Source: an uncultured Clostridia bacterium
Lineage (GTDB): Bacteria > Bacillota > Clostridia > Christensenellales > Borkfalkiaceae
Direction of reading: 5' to 3'
DNA: 64,000 bases
NCBI GenBank assembly: GCA_944368925.1
Contig: CALVXG010000004.1
Coordinates: 124,001-188,000 of the forward strand
In this document: positions 1-8,050 of the stretch, in pieces
Layout of the letters: each line of letters begins with the position of its first letter
Position numbering within the stretch: position 1 is the stretch's first letter
Translations under genes and position numbers: made by a program
The notes under the pieces: generated by a model
What the model was told of the DNA's origin: nothing
What the model saw: the letters and a program-made list of their open reading frames with translations, nothing else
Databases searched by the model: none

Positions 1-242
1 TTCAGGAGGAGAACGGATTTCCCGCTTTGCAGGATAAGCGGCCGAGTGCAGAAGAAATCGAACAAAAAAGGCAATACCTTTCCGACAAGCGCCGCCTTGT
101 CAGCCTTACCGAGGACATCGTACAGTACGCCGCAGGCGAGGACGTCCCCTCATTTTCGGAGCGAAAGGAGGAATTTATCCGCCTGCACAACGCCGTGCGC
201 CTCTACGAGGGAAAACCGGAACGCACCCTTCGCACAGATTAA
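1..242 (+). CDS. C-terminal end of an unrecognised protein (runs off the window)
   Basis: The frame is open from the first bases and closes at TAA 240-242, leaving about 79 visible residues, so the start lies outside the window. The tail is highly charged and probably helical (motifs EEIEQKRQYLSDKRR and EFIRLHNAVRLYEGK) with no membrane segment. Its style resembles small phage tail-associated or accessory proteins of Firmicutes, but that is an impression, not a family match. A spoIIID fragment and an AT-rich island follow. I do not recognise the gene. It could also be the tail of a chromosomal gene cut by the rearrangements seen downstream. Confidence 0.45.
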   Translation, partial: QEENGFPALQDKRPSAEEIEQKRQYLSDKRRLVSLTEDIVQYAAGEDVPSFSERKEEFIRLHNAVRLYEGKPERTLRTD

Positions 243-360
243 ACGAAATGCGCAGCTTTACTTTGCAAAGACGTGAAAGCCGAGTGCAGTTTTTGCCCGT
301 CCCTTGCGGCGCAAAGCGGCGCCGCGCGGGACGGCGTGCGGGAAATTGAAGACAAATGCG

Positions 361-389
361 TCATAAACCTCCAAATTCCGACATGGAAT
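361..389 (+). promoter_or_regulatory. Decayed copy of the spoIIID sigma-E promoter
   Basis: TCATAAA (361-367), 14 bases, then CATGGAAT (382-389). The same layout precedes the intact gene at 2630-2658, where the -10 is CATAGAAT. The copy has a substitution in the -10 core and several in the spacer. Confidence 0.5.
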
Positions 390-420
390 ATACCACTGCA
401 AAAAGAGCGAGGGTATCGGA

Positions 421-588
421 ATGTAGGAGTATATGGAGCGCCGCGCGCGGCAATGCGCGGAGTATATCCTGAAAACGGGGACGACGGTGCGCGATTGCGC
501 GAAACACTTTAACATCAGCAAATCGACCGTACATACGGTAGTAATGATTCAGAACGTTTTATATGGATGGTTCAGTAAGCCCGTCTAG
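421..588 (+). pseudogene. spoIIID: Truncated duplicate of the spoIIID 5' half
   Basis: From about 361 to 535 the DNA is nearly identical to 2630-2803, covering the promoter, ribosome binding site and first part of spoIIID. In this copy codon 2 is TAG where the intact gene has TGG. After the helix-turn-helix motif (ISKSTVH) the similarity stops and the frame runs into unrelated sequence, ending at TAG 586-588. An internal ATG at 433 could give a 51-residue peptide holding only part of the DNA-binding domain. I read it as a dead duplication product. A short dominant-negative peptide is possible but unsupported. Confidence 0.8.
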
Positions 589-603
589 CGGCGGCAGAAA
601 CTT

Positions 604-646
604 ATATGCACCCCAAAAGTTGGAGACTTTTGGGGTGCATATTTTT
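604..646 (+). terminator. Perfect 16-bp stem hairpin with T-rich tail
   Basis: ATATGCACCCCAAAAG (604-619) pairs exactly with 627-642 around a 7-base loop, followed by TTTT. It reads as an intrinsic terminator. Hairpins with CACCCCAAAAG arms also occur at ends of IS3-type elements, so a relic IS end is an alternative. Confidence 0.6.
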
Positions 647-969
647 ATGTCAGGAGAAAAGAATTTTAATAAAAGTATGGCGCAAAGTTTAAAATATTCG
701 TAAGAATGCAGTTGTATTTCTCACCACTGGTATTATCCTTGAACTAATCTATTCCCAACACTTTGAGGGTGGTTTGAATAAAATATGACGAAAAATATTC
801 TCGCTGCAGTTGTTGCGGATGTGTTTTTTACCGCAGTAACATTTATTGGAAATAATGTTGAAGTGGTTTTTCTTACCCCAACATTTGTTATATAGTATTT
901 TTTATACTTTTTCTGTTTCTAACCTATTGTCATATTGTAAATAATATTGTGGTTTTGTGTCTAATTTTG
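647..969. other. AT-rich gap with no convincing gene
   Basis: This stretch is much richer in A+T than the sequence after 2600. It contains a 36-codon hydrophobic frame (785-895) with no clear ribosome binding site or family. I see no RNA gene. It ends in the promoter of the next gene. Confidence 0.5.
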
Positions 970-998
970 TTGAAATATGTATTGATTTATGTTATACT
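970..998 (+). promoter_or_regulatory. Sigma-A-type promoter of the cytidylyltransferase pair
   Basis: TTGAAA (970-975), a 17-base spacer, then TATACT (993-998). The start codon at 1046 is preceded by an AGAGGAG ribosome binding site. Confidence 0.75.
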
Positions 999-1045
999 AA
1001 CAACATAAAATAATTGCGTAAAATTATATAATTAGAGGAGCTTAT

Positions 1046-1696
1046 ATGAATATAGGCGTTGTTTTGGCTGGCGGAATAGGTAGCCGATTTGGGAGTAAGA
1101 CACCAAAGCAATATCAAACACTTTGTGGGAAAGAAGTTATTTCATATGCGATTTCTGCATTAAAAAATTGTGAAATTATAGATAAAGTTATAGTTGTTGC
1201 GTCCAAAGATCTGTTTGAAAAATTGAAAAATCAATATGATGTCATTGTTGTTGAAGGAGGTAGTACGAGAAATCAATCTTTGTATAGTGCTTTATCCTAT
1301 ATTGCAGATAATTTTGATTGTGATAAAATTATTATTTTGGAAGCGGCAAGACCGATGATTACTCCTGATATTGTAAAATTTTATTTGGAAAAATTAAACG
1401 AATATGATGCAGTTATTACAGGTCAACATATTACAGACAGCCTTGGAAGCTTTAAGCAACATGTAGTAAATCGTAGTGATTATTATTTGTTACAAGCTCC
1501 AGAGGCATTTGATTTTAAACTTTTATATAAACATTTTGATTTGAATTCGGATATTACGGCAACAAATCAACAGCTGCCTTCGGATACAAAATTATTTGTA
1601 AATTTTAATTTTGAGGATAATTATAAGATAACGTATCATAATGATTTGCAATATTGTGAAGATTTAATGAAAGGGCGGCAAAACAATGAAATATAA
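1046..1696 (+). CDS. IspD/TarI-family cytidylyltransferase
   Basis: A 216-residue protein with the nucleotide-binding signature LAGGIGSRFG followed by PKQY near the N-terminus, and LEAARP near residue 100 where IspD proteins have DAARP. The family joins CTP to a phosphorylated polyol or methylerythritol phosphate. The HAD phosphatase partner overlapping by 11 bases and the AT-rich setting suggest a surface-polysaccharide or teichoic-acid-like CDP-sugar function rather than housekeeping isoprenoid synthesis, which is inference. The Asp-to-Glu change in the DAARP motif is notable. Base composition differs sharply from the downstream core genes, suggesting acquisition. The ATG is supported by AGAGGAG. 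Confidence 0.85.
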   Translation: MNIGVVLAGGIGSRFGSKTPKQYQTLCGKEVISYAISALKNCEIIDKVIVVASKDLFEKLKNQYDVIVVEGGSTRNQSLYSALSYIADNFDCDKIIILEAARPMITPDIVKFYLEKLNEYDAVITGQHITDSLGSFKQHVVNRSDYYLLQAPEAFDFKLLYKHFDLNSDITATNQQLPSDTKLFVNFNFEDNYKITYHNDLQYCEDLMKGRQNNEI

Positions 1697-2399
1697 ACTG
1701 ATAGCTTTTGATCTGGACGGAACATTGACGCAGCACAAGTCAAAAATCGATCTTGAGAACATGAATTTGCTGAATGAACTGAAAAAATCATATCGATGCT
1801 TGATGGTAGGAGCCGGTAGCTGTGAAAGAATTTATAAACAAATGAATGAATTTCCTATAGAAATTATTGGGAATTATGGGATGCAACAATCTCGTGTAGC
1901 AGATGGAAAATTGGATTTGGTAAAAAATGACCGATATATTGCGGACAGAGTTTTTTTTGATACTGCGGTTTATGAATTAAGGAAGTTGACGGGCTACACG
2001 GAGTATGTTGGGGACAGTGTGGAATATCATGAGTCTGGGGCAGTTACTTTTCCTTTGCTGGGAACGGCAGCAGCGCTTAAAGATAAACTGGCATTTGATC
2101 CGCAAGGGGTTAAACGCAGGGCTATTTATTCGATAGTGGCAGAAAAGTTTAAGGATTATAATTGTTTTATAGGGGGATCGTCTTCGTTTGATATAGTGAA
2201 AAAGCAATATGATAAATACAATGCTCTTATGAAATATGCTATTGAATGTGGGATAAAAAAAGAAGAGATACTTTTTGTTGGCGATGATTTTGAAACCGGC
2301 GGAAATGATGAGCAGGTTATACTCGGTGGAATAGATTGCGTGGTCGTTAAAGATTATCGATCAGTTGGGAAATTATTGCGGGATAAAAATATTCTTTAA
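1686..2399 (+). CDS. HAD-IIB phosphatase resembling phosphomannomutase
   Basis: A 237-residue cytoplasmic protein. HAD motif I is DLDGTLT near residue 9, a GNYGM segment lies near residue 60, GSSSFDI near 161 and motif IV-type GDDFETGGND near 200. This arrangement is that of the eukaryotic-type phosphomannomutase branch of HAD-IIB enzymes. In bacteria such proteins sit in polysaccharide clusters and may act as sugar-phosphate phosphatases or mutases; the substrate cannot be read here. It starts inside the 3' end of the cytidylyltransferase gene (11-base overlap), so the two are translationally coupled. It is probably the last intact gene of a degraded cluster. Confidence 0.8.
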   Translation: MKYKLIAFDLDGTLTQHKSKIDLENMNLLNELKKSYRCLMVGAGSCERIYKQMNEFPIEIIGNYGMQQSRVADGKLDLVKNDRYIADRVFFDTAVYELRKLTGYTEYVGDSVEYHESGAVTFPLLGTAAALKDKLAFDPQGVKRRAIYSIVAEKFKDYNCFIGGSSSFDIVKKQYDKYNALMKYAIECGIKKEEILFVGDDFETGGNDEQVILGGIDCVVVKDYRSVGKLLRDKNIL

Positions 2400-2416
2400 A
2401 GGTGAATAAAGAGAGT

Positions 2417-2497
2417 ATGAACATCGGAGTGATTCTTGCAGGGGGAATGGGGATGCGCTTTAATAGCCAGGTTCATAGCATGAGAATACAGGTATAA
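2417..2497 (+). pseudogene. N-terminal stub of a nucleotidyltransferase
   Basis: An ATG at 2417 opens MNIGVILAGGMGMRF, the N-terminal signature of the same nucleotidyltransferase superfamily as the gene at 1046 but at clearly different DNA sequence. The frame stops after 26 codons (TAA 2495-2497) and no further similarity is visible. It begins 17 bases after the HAD gene, where the next operon member would be. I read it as the cut 5' end of a former third gene, and its end as the right edge of the AT-rich island. Confidence 0.75.
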
Positions 2498-2629
2498 AAG
2501 CGGAAATACGCATACGTATTGTCGTTTTTGAATCGGTTTACGGCGGGACGATCGAAAAAAAGTGCCGCCGTTTTAAAATTCTGCGATGGTGAAAAGGAGA
2601 GAATTTAAGTGTATAAGCGCCATAAACCG

Positions 2630-2658
2630 TCATAAATTGTCATAATCCGACATAGAAT
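2630..2658 (+). promoter_or_regulatory. Sigma-E-like promoter of spoIIID
   Basis: TCATAAA (2630-2636), 14 bases, CATAGAAT (2651-2658). This fits the sigma-E pattern of an ATA-containing -35 and a CATACAAT-like -10, as expected for a mother-cell gene. Confidence 0.7.
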
Positions 2659-2689
2659 ATACCACTGCAAAAAGAGCGGGGGTATCGGA

Positions 2690-2980
2690 ATGTGGGAGTA
2701 TATGGAGCGCCGCGCGCGGCAATGCGCGGAGTATATCCTGAAAACGGGGACGACGGTGCGCGATTGCGCAAAACACTTTAATATCAGCAAATCGACGGTG
2801 CATAAGGACGTGACGGAGCGGCTGAAAGAGGTGGATTTGTCGTTGTGGGAAGAAGTGCGCAAGGTTTTGCAGAAAAACCTTGCGGAGCGGCACCTTCGCG
2901 GAGGGGACGCCACGCGGCGAAAGTACAGCGCCCGCAAACCGCAGGATGGCAGAATTTTGCAGTCGGTGCGGAAATTTTGA
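2690..2980 (+). CDS. spoIIID: Sporulation transcription regulator SpoIIID
   Basis: A 96-residue DNA-binding protein of the mother cell that in Bacillus modulates the sigma-E regulon and sigK expression. The sequence shows a helix-turn-helix (VRDCAKHFNISKSTVHKDV, about residues 23-41) and the conserved HLRGGDATRRKY region near residue 68, followed by a basic tail. The length is close to the usual 85-95. The start is an ATG after a GGGGGT-type ribosome binding site and the sigma-E-like promoter. A degraded copy of its first half lies 2.3 kb upstream, so the locus has been duplicated or cut by an insertion. A terminator follows at 3010. Confidence 0.93.
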   Translation: MWEYMERRARQCAEYILKTGTTVRDCAKHFNISKSTVHKDVTERLKEVDLSLWEEVRKVLQKNLAERHLRGGDATRRKYSARKPQDGRILQSVRKF

Positions 2981-3009
2981 GGGTTGCCGTATCTTCCTGC
3001 AAACAAGGG

Positions 3010-3046
3010 GGCGGGAGCATACTATGCTCCCGCCTTCGTTTTCTTT
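3010..3046 (+). terminator. Terminator of spoIIID
   Basis: An 11-bp stem, GGCGGGAGCAT (3010-3020) with 3024-3034, and a 3-base loop, followed by TTCGTTTTCTTTT. Confidence 0.75.
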
Positions 3047-3085
3047 TAAAAGTCCGCGCGCCGCGCCTTTTTGTAGCAAAACCGT

Positions 3086-3123
3086 AAGGCCGCCCTCGCA
3101 AATTTTTTTGCGAGGGCGGCCTT
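3086..3123. terminator. Long perfect GC-rich hairpin
   Basis: A 17-bp perfect stem (3086-3102 with 3107-3123) around TTTT. It resembles the long hairpins found after most operons here. The 300 bases that follow hold no gene I can support. Confidence 0.5.
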
Positions 3124-3366
3124 TCAAAAATATTCGTTACGGCGGTTTCACGGGGAGGACGTCACAGTTTGCGCAGGCGGCCTTGCGGCGTGTAAATGCC
3201 GTGTCGCAAAAGGTGTTTTATGGGACGGAAGTTTTTTTGCGAGGGACGGCTTTACGGCGGAAGAACGCTTTTGGCAAGGGACAGAGGGAGGGGGACAATC
3301 TGAAAACGCGGGCGGCAAGGGAAAAAATCTGCCTGAAATTGTATGGGAATAATCGCCCCCGAATTA

Positions 3367-3395
3367 TTGAAATTTTCCCGAATTTGTGCTAAAAT
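3367..3395 (+). promoter_or_regulatory. Promoter of the activase operon
   Basis: TTGAAA (3367-3372), a 17-base spacer ending in TGC (extended -10), then TAAAAT (3390-3395). Confidence 0.65.
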
Positions 3396-3467
3396 AAAGC
3401 AAATCACAGTCAATTTGTTGTTATTGTTGTGCAACTTTACAATTTTCTTGCAAGAGAGAGAAAGTTT

Positions 3468-6407
3468 ATGGCAAAATTTATGGGAATCGACGTAGGTTCG
3501 ACGACGGTCAAAGTCTGCGTCCTTTCGGAAGAGTACGAAATTTTATATACGAGTTACGAGCGGCATTTTGCGCGCGTGAAGGAATGTGTTTTAAACCAGC
3601 TTTCCATCGTGGAAGAAAAGTTCGGCGGCGGAGAATTTCGCGTCAGCATCACGGGTTCGGCGGGGCTGGGGCTTGCCGAGCGGGCGCACATTTCCTTTGT
3701 GCAGGAAGTGCAGGCGGCGTTTACGGCGATCCGCAAGTATTATCCCGACGCGGACGCGGCGGTGGAGCTGGGCGGGGAAGACGCCAAGATCATCTTTATC
3801 ACGGGCGGCACGGAGCAGCGCATGAACGGTTCGTGCGCGGGCGGAACGGGCGCGTTTATCGACCAGATGGCGACGCTTTTGAACATTACCGTCGACGAGA
3901 TGGACAAACTGTCCCTGCGGGCGGAAAAAGTGTACCCGATCGCATCGCGCTGCGGTGTCTTCGCAAAATCGGACATTCAGCCGCTTTTAAACCAGGGTGC
4001 GAAGAAAGAGGATATTTCGGCGAGCATTTTCCAGGCGGTCGTCGATCAGACGGTTTCGGGCCTCGCGCAGGGCAGACGCATCAAAGGCAAGGTATTGTTT
4101 TTGGGCGGGCCGCTGTATTTTATCAAGGGCCTTCGCAAGGCGTTCAAGGAAACGCTCGGCCTGGACGACGAACACGCCGTATTTCCCGATAACGCTCCCT
4201 GTTTTATGGCCATCGGTGCGGCACTCTATTCCAAAAACGCGGACGCAATGCCCCTTTCGAAGATCATCGAAAGCATCGCGTCGGTGCGCGAAAGCGACGA
4301 TATCGCGACGGGCGATCCGCTCTTTAAAGACAGGGCGGAGTACGACGAATTTGTGGCGCGGCACAAGGCGAGCGATCTGGAATTTGCGGACATCAAAACG
4401 TATAAAGGGGACGCCTATCTCGGCATAGACAGCGGTTCGACGACGACAAAACTCGTACTCATCACGCCCGACTGCAAATTGCTCTACCAGCATTACCAAT
4501 CCAACAACGGGCAGCCTTTGGACATCGTTCTGGAGCGTCTGCGTGAAATTTATTCGCTGGCGGGCGGACGGATCCGCATTTGCGGGGCGGCAGTCACGGG
4601 ATACGGCGAGGATATGCTCAAAGCGGCGCTCAAAGCAGATTTCGGCATCGTGGAAACGGTGGCGCATTTCAAGGCGGCGCTCCATTTCAATCCGAAAGTA
4701 GATTTCATCATCGACATTGGCGGCCAGGACATCAAATGCTTCAAGATCAAGAACGGGGCGATCGACAACATCATGCTCAACGAAGCGTGTTCTTCGGGTT
4801 GCGGGTCGTTCATTCAGACCTTCGCCAAGGCGATGGGCATGGAGATCGACGAGTTTTCCAAACTCGGCCTCTTTGCGAAGCACCCCGTGGAGTTGGGCAG
4901 CCGCTGTACGGTGTTCATGAACAGCTCGGTCAAGCAGGCGCAGAAAGAGGGCGCGAGCGTGGAAGATATTTCCGCGGGCCTTTCTTCGTCCATCGTGAAA
5001 AACGCGATCTATAAGGTGATCCGCGCCAAAACTCCCGACGAGCTGGGCAACAACATACTCGTGCAGGGCGGTACGTTCCTGAACGATGCGGTTTTGCGCT
5101 GTTTCGAACTGGAAACGGGCAAAAAGGTCGTCCGCCCGGGAATTGCGGGACTGATGGGCGCGTTCGGCGCCGCGCTGTACGCAAAGGAAAACGTCGTCGG
5201 CGCGAGTACGCTGATTTCCGAAGAGGAGCTGAAAGGCTTTACATACACTTCCAAGAGCCATACCTGCAAGGGCTGCACGTCCCATTGCAACGTCAACGTG
5301 ATCGGATTTTCGGACGGCAGAAAGTTCATTTCGGGCAACAAATGCGAAAAGGGCGCGGGGCTCAAACCGCATTCGGACGAGCTGGATATTTACAGTTATA
5401 AATACGAACGTATTTTAAAAAGCACGACGGGCGCGAAAGGAAAGCGCGGCAGGGTCGGGCTTCCGCTGGCGCTCGGGTTTTACGAGCAGCTGCCCCTTTG
5501 GGCGGGATTTTTCGAAAGCTGCGGGTTTGAGGTCGTTTTGAGCGAGCAGTCCTCCCGAAAGTTGTATTTCAAGGGCCAGCACACGGTGGCGAGCGATACC
5601 GTCTGTTATCCTGCAAAGCTCACGCACGGGCACATCGAAAGCCTTTTGGACCAGGGCGTAGATTTCATTTTCTTCCCCTGCGAGAGCTATAACCTGGACG
5701 AACACGATTCGATGAATCATTATAATTGCCCCGTCGTCGCCTATTATCCCGAGCTTCTCAAAGCGAACAACGAACGGCTGAACGAAAAGAATTTTATCAT
5801 GCCGTACCTCGATTTGAACGACGAAAAGACCACGGCGCGCGCTTTGAAACACGCGTTGGCCCGCTATAAGCTGTCGTCGAAAGAGATCGCAAAAGGGTTA
5901 AAAGAGGGGTTTGCGCGCCTTGATGCGTACCACGCAGACATACGCAAGAAAGGGGCGGAGATCCTCGAAAAAGCGGAAAAGGAAGGAAAGGCGATCGTCG
6001 TGCTTGCGGGGCGGCCTTACCATATCGACCCGGAAATCAACCACGGAATCGGAAAACTGCTCACGTCGCTGGACGTTGCGGTGCTTTCGGAAGACAGCGT
6101 GTTCGAAAAGGGGAAACAGGTGCTGGTCAACGTTTTGAACCAATGGACGTACCATGCGCGCTTGTACCGTGCGGCGGAATATGTGACCGAGCATCAGAAT
6201 ATCAATTTAGTGCAGCTCGTATCGTTCGGGTGCGGGATCGACGCGATCACGACGGACGAAGTGCGGGCGATTTTGGAGAGCCGCGGCAAACTGTATACGC
6301 AGATCAAGATTGACGAGATCAACAACCTCGGGGTCGTAAAGATACGTCTGCGCAGTATGCTTGCCGCCATAGAAGAGCAAAAGAGGCGGTCGGATGAAAG
6401 AAAATAA
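3468..6407 (+). CDS. Acyl-CoA dehydratase activase-like protein, double ASKHA domain plus DUF2229
   Basis: A 979-residue cytoplasmic protein related to the ATP-dependent activators of 2-hydroxyacyl-CoA dehydratases (BcrA/BadF/HgdC type). Two ASKHA ATPase repeats are visible: one begins GIDVGSTTVKV (about residues 5-260), the other GIDSGSTTTKL (about 318-575). Each keeps the iron-sulfur cysteines, CAGGTG (C123) and SRCGVF (C162), then CSSGCGS (C441) and SRCTVF (C480). A cysteine cluster CKGCTSHC (C600, C603, C607) with C626 leads into a DUF2229-type domain. The ATG at 3468 follows an AGAGAGAAAG site; an upstream TTG in frame is less likely. It overlaps the next gene by 14 bases. The actual dehydration substrate is unknown for this family. 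Confidence 0.88.
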   Translation: MAKFMGIDVGSTTVKVCVLSEEYEILYTSYERHFARVKECVLNQLSIVEEKFGGGEFRVSITGSAGLGLAERAHISFVQEVQAAFTAIRKYYPDADAAVELGGEDAKIIFITGGTEQRMNGSCAGGTGAFIDQMATLLNITVDEMDKLSLRAEKVYPIASRCGVFAKSDIQPLLNQGAKKEDISASIFQAVVDQTVSGLAQGRRIKGKVLFLGGPLYFIKGLRKAFKETLGLDDEHAVFPDNAPCFMAIGAALYSKNADAMPLSKIIESIASVRESDDIATGDPLFKDRAEYDEFVARHKASDLEFADIKTYKGDAYLGIDSGSTTTKLVLITPDCKLLYQHYQSNNGQPLDIVLERLREIYSLAGGRIRICGAAVTGYGEDMLKAALKADFGIVETVAHFKAALHFNPKVDFIIDIGGQDIKCFKIKNGAIDNIMLNEACSSGCGSFIQTFAKAMGMEIDEFSKLGLFAKHPVELGSRCTVFMNSSVKQAQKEGASVEDISAGLSSSIVKNAIYKVIRAKTPDELGNNILVQGGTFLNDAVLRCFELETGKKVVRPGIAGLMGAFGAALYAKENVVGASTLISEEELKGFTYTSKSHTCKGCTSHCNVNVIGFSDGRKFISGNKCEKGAGLKPHSDELDIYSYKYERILKSTTGAKGKRGRVGLPLALGFYEQLPLWAGFFESCGFEVVLSEQSSRKLYFKGQHTVASDTVCYPAKLTHGHIESLLDQGVDFIFFPCESYNLDEHDSMNHYNCPVVAYYPELLKANNERLNEKNFIMPYLDLNDEKTTARALKHALARYKLSSKEIAKGLKEGFARLDAYHADIRKKGAEILEKAEKEGKAIVVLAGRPYHIDPEINHGIGKLLTSLDVAVLSEDSVFEKGKQVLVNVLNQWTYHARLYRAAEYVTEHQNINLVQLVSFGCGIDAITTDEVRAILESRGKLYTQIKIDEINNLGVVKIRLRSMLAAIEEQKRRSDERK

Positions 6408-7692
6408 AGGTACGGTAGCTGATTTTCGCGACGAATATCCGAAATTCACACCGGAAATGAAACACACCCACAAGATCCTCGTGCCGGATATGCTGCCCTT
6501 TCATTTTGAGATCATTGTGGACTTTTTGAGGAAAGAAGGCTGGGATATCGAGGTGCTGCACAACGATTCGCGTGCGGTGATCGACGAGGGATTGAAGCAC
6601 GTGCACAACGATACCTGTTATCCCGCATTGTGCGTGACGGGGCAGTTTATCGATGCTCTGAAGAGCGGGAAATACGATACCGAACACACGGCGGTGATGA
6701 TCACGCAGTCGGGCGGCGGCTGCCGTGCGTCCAATTATATTCCGCTCATTCGCAAGGCGCTCAAAGCGGAATTTCCGAAAGTGCCCGTGATCTCTCTGAA
6801 TTTTGCGGGTCTGGAAAAGGACAGCGGGTTTCCCATGGGGCTCAAAACGCTGCTCAAACTTGCGTTTTCCGTCTTTTACGGGGACACGCTGATGTCTTTG
6901 TACAACCAGTGCAAGCCGTATGAGCTGGAAGAGGGAGCATCCGACAAGGCGCGGGAAGATTGTCTTGCGATCATCCGCACGGCGATCGATAAAAACAAGT
7001 ACCGTTCCTATAAAAAATGGACGAAAGCCATGCTCGAGCGCTTTGCGCAGGTAAAGCGCAGCAAGGAAAAGAAAGTGAAAGTGGGGATCGTCGGGGAGAT
7101 CTACGTGAAGTATTCCCCGCTCGGAAATTCGCATCTGGAAGACTTTCTGTATTCGGAAGGGTGCGAGCCCGTTGTTCCCGCGCTGATGGATTTTGTGCTC
7201 TATTGCGCCGTGAACAATATCAACGACGCAAAGCTCTACAACAAAAAGAACGCCGCGACGCCGCTCTTTAAACTTGCTTATAAATATCTGCACCATGTGC
7301 AGGTGAAGATTATACGGATTACGGAAAAATACGGTTTCGAGCCTCTGCACGATTTTGAACATTTGCGCAGATGCGCAGATAAGGTCATCAACCAGGGCGT
7401 AAAGATGGGAGAAGGCTGGCTGATCCCCGCGGAAATGGCGGCTTTGGCGGAGACGGGTACGGACAATATCGTCTGTGCGCAGCCGTTCGGGTGTCTTCCC
7501 AACCATATTGCGGGGAAGGGCACGATCCGCACGCTGAAGCAGATGTACGAGCACGAGAACATCGTGGCGGTCGATTACGACCCCTCCGCGACAAAAGTAA
7601 ACCAGGAAAACCGCATCAAACTCATGCTCGCCACCGCGCGTGAAAACCTCGCCTTGGAAGAGGAAAAAGAAGCCGCTGCCAAAAAAGACTGA
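6394..7692 (+). CDS. DUF2229-related partner of the activase
   Basis: A 432-residue protein of the COG3580/COG3581-like group that is usually fused to, or encoded next to, double activase proteins. Conserved cysteines lie in DTCYPALC and SGGGCRASNY, possible iron-sulfur ligands, and a late QPFGCLPNH motif is present. The start codon lies 14 bases inside the activase gene in another frame, so the pair is tightly coupled. Together the two proteins give about 1410 residues, close to the single-chain versions I recall from other Clostridia. A role as electron-transfer or reductase partner is inferred; no catalytic function is established. A terminator-like hairpin follows the stop. Confidence 0.82.
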   Translation: MKENKGTVADFRDEYPKFTPEMKHTHKILVPDMLPFHFEIIVDFLRKEGWDIEVLHNDSRAVIDEGLKHVHNDTCYPALCVTGQFIDALKSGKYDTEHTAVMITQSGGGCRASNYIPLIRKALKAEFPKVPVISLNFAGLEKDSGFPMGLKTLLKLAFSVFYGDTLMSLYNQCKPYELEEGASDKAREDCLAIIRTAIDKNKYRSYKKWTKAMLERFAQVKRSKEKKVKVGIVGEIYVKYSPLGNSHLEDFLYSEGCEPVVPALMDFVLYCAVNNINDAKLYNKKNAATPLFKLAYKYLHHVQVKIIRITEKYGFEPLHDFEHLRRCADKVINQGVKMGEGWLIPAEMAALAETGTDNIVCAQPFGCLPNHIAGKGTIRTLKQMYEHENIVAVDYDPSATKVNQENRIKLMLATARENLALEEEKEAAAKKD

Positions 7693-7709
7693 AAACTTTT
7701 CAAAAAAGC

Positions 7710-7752
7710 AAAGTGTATCAAAGGATCTGCAGGTTCTTTGATGCACTTTTTA
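7710..7752 (+). terminator. Terminator after the activase operon
   Basis: A 14-bp stem with one G-T pair (7710-7723 with 7736-7749), followed by TT and T-rich sequence. Confidence 0.6.
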
Positions 7753-7979
7753 AGTTTGGCCGTATGTATTGACGGGATGGCATTATGGGAAGATAGTGGT
7801 TTCTGCTGTGATCCGATTGGTTTTTGAGCAGCGTTTGCTTTGCCGTCTTATGTTTTACAGGGATAGTCGGGATTGGCGTACTTATAGCGTCGGCAGGAAA
7901 CGGTCTCAAAAAATGTAAAAAAATTTGCTGATTTTATCATAAAAAAGCGACGGAAAAAGGAAGCATAAACGAAAAAATC
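7753..7979. other. Intergenic stretch, nothing recognised
   Basis: Between the activase terminator and the ansA promoter. A 30-codon hydrophobic TTG-initiated frame exists but has no ribosome binding site. No RNA structure stands out. Confidence 0.4.
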
Positions 7980-7988
7980 TGTTATAAT
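7980..7988 (+). promoter_or_regulatory. Extended -10 element before ansA
   Basis: TGT-TATAAT (7980-7988). No -35 is visible at the right spacing. It would give a leader of about 55 bases. Confidence 0.5.
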
Positions 7989-8050
7989 AGAGCGGAAGAA
8001 GTGCGGGAAAGGGTTATCGGAAAACAAGGCCCTTGCAAAGAGGAATGCGT

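Noticed and set aside
604..646. Insertion-sequence end
   Set aside because: The inverted repeat resembles some IS3-type ends, but no transposase or matching second end is present; terminator is the simpler reading.
785..895. 36-codon hydrophobic frame starting MTKNILAAVVADVF
   Set aside because: No ribosome binding site and too short; could be the stub of a transporter gene, but nothing confirms it.
3987..5372. Long minus-strand open frame opposite the activase gene
   Set aside because: Arginine/histidine-rich shadow caused by high third-position GC of the real gene.
7880..7940. Short hydrophobic TTG-initiated frame (FAVLCFTGIVGIGVLIASA)
   Set aside because: No ribosome binding site and no recognisable family; probably chance in a T-rich stretch.
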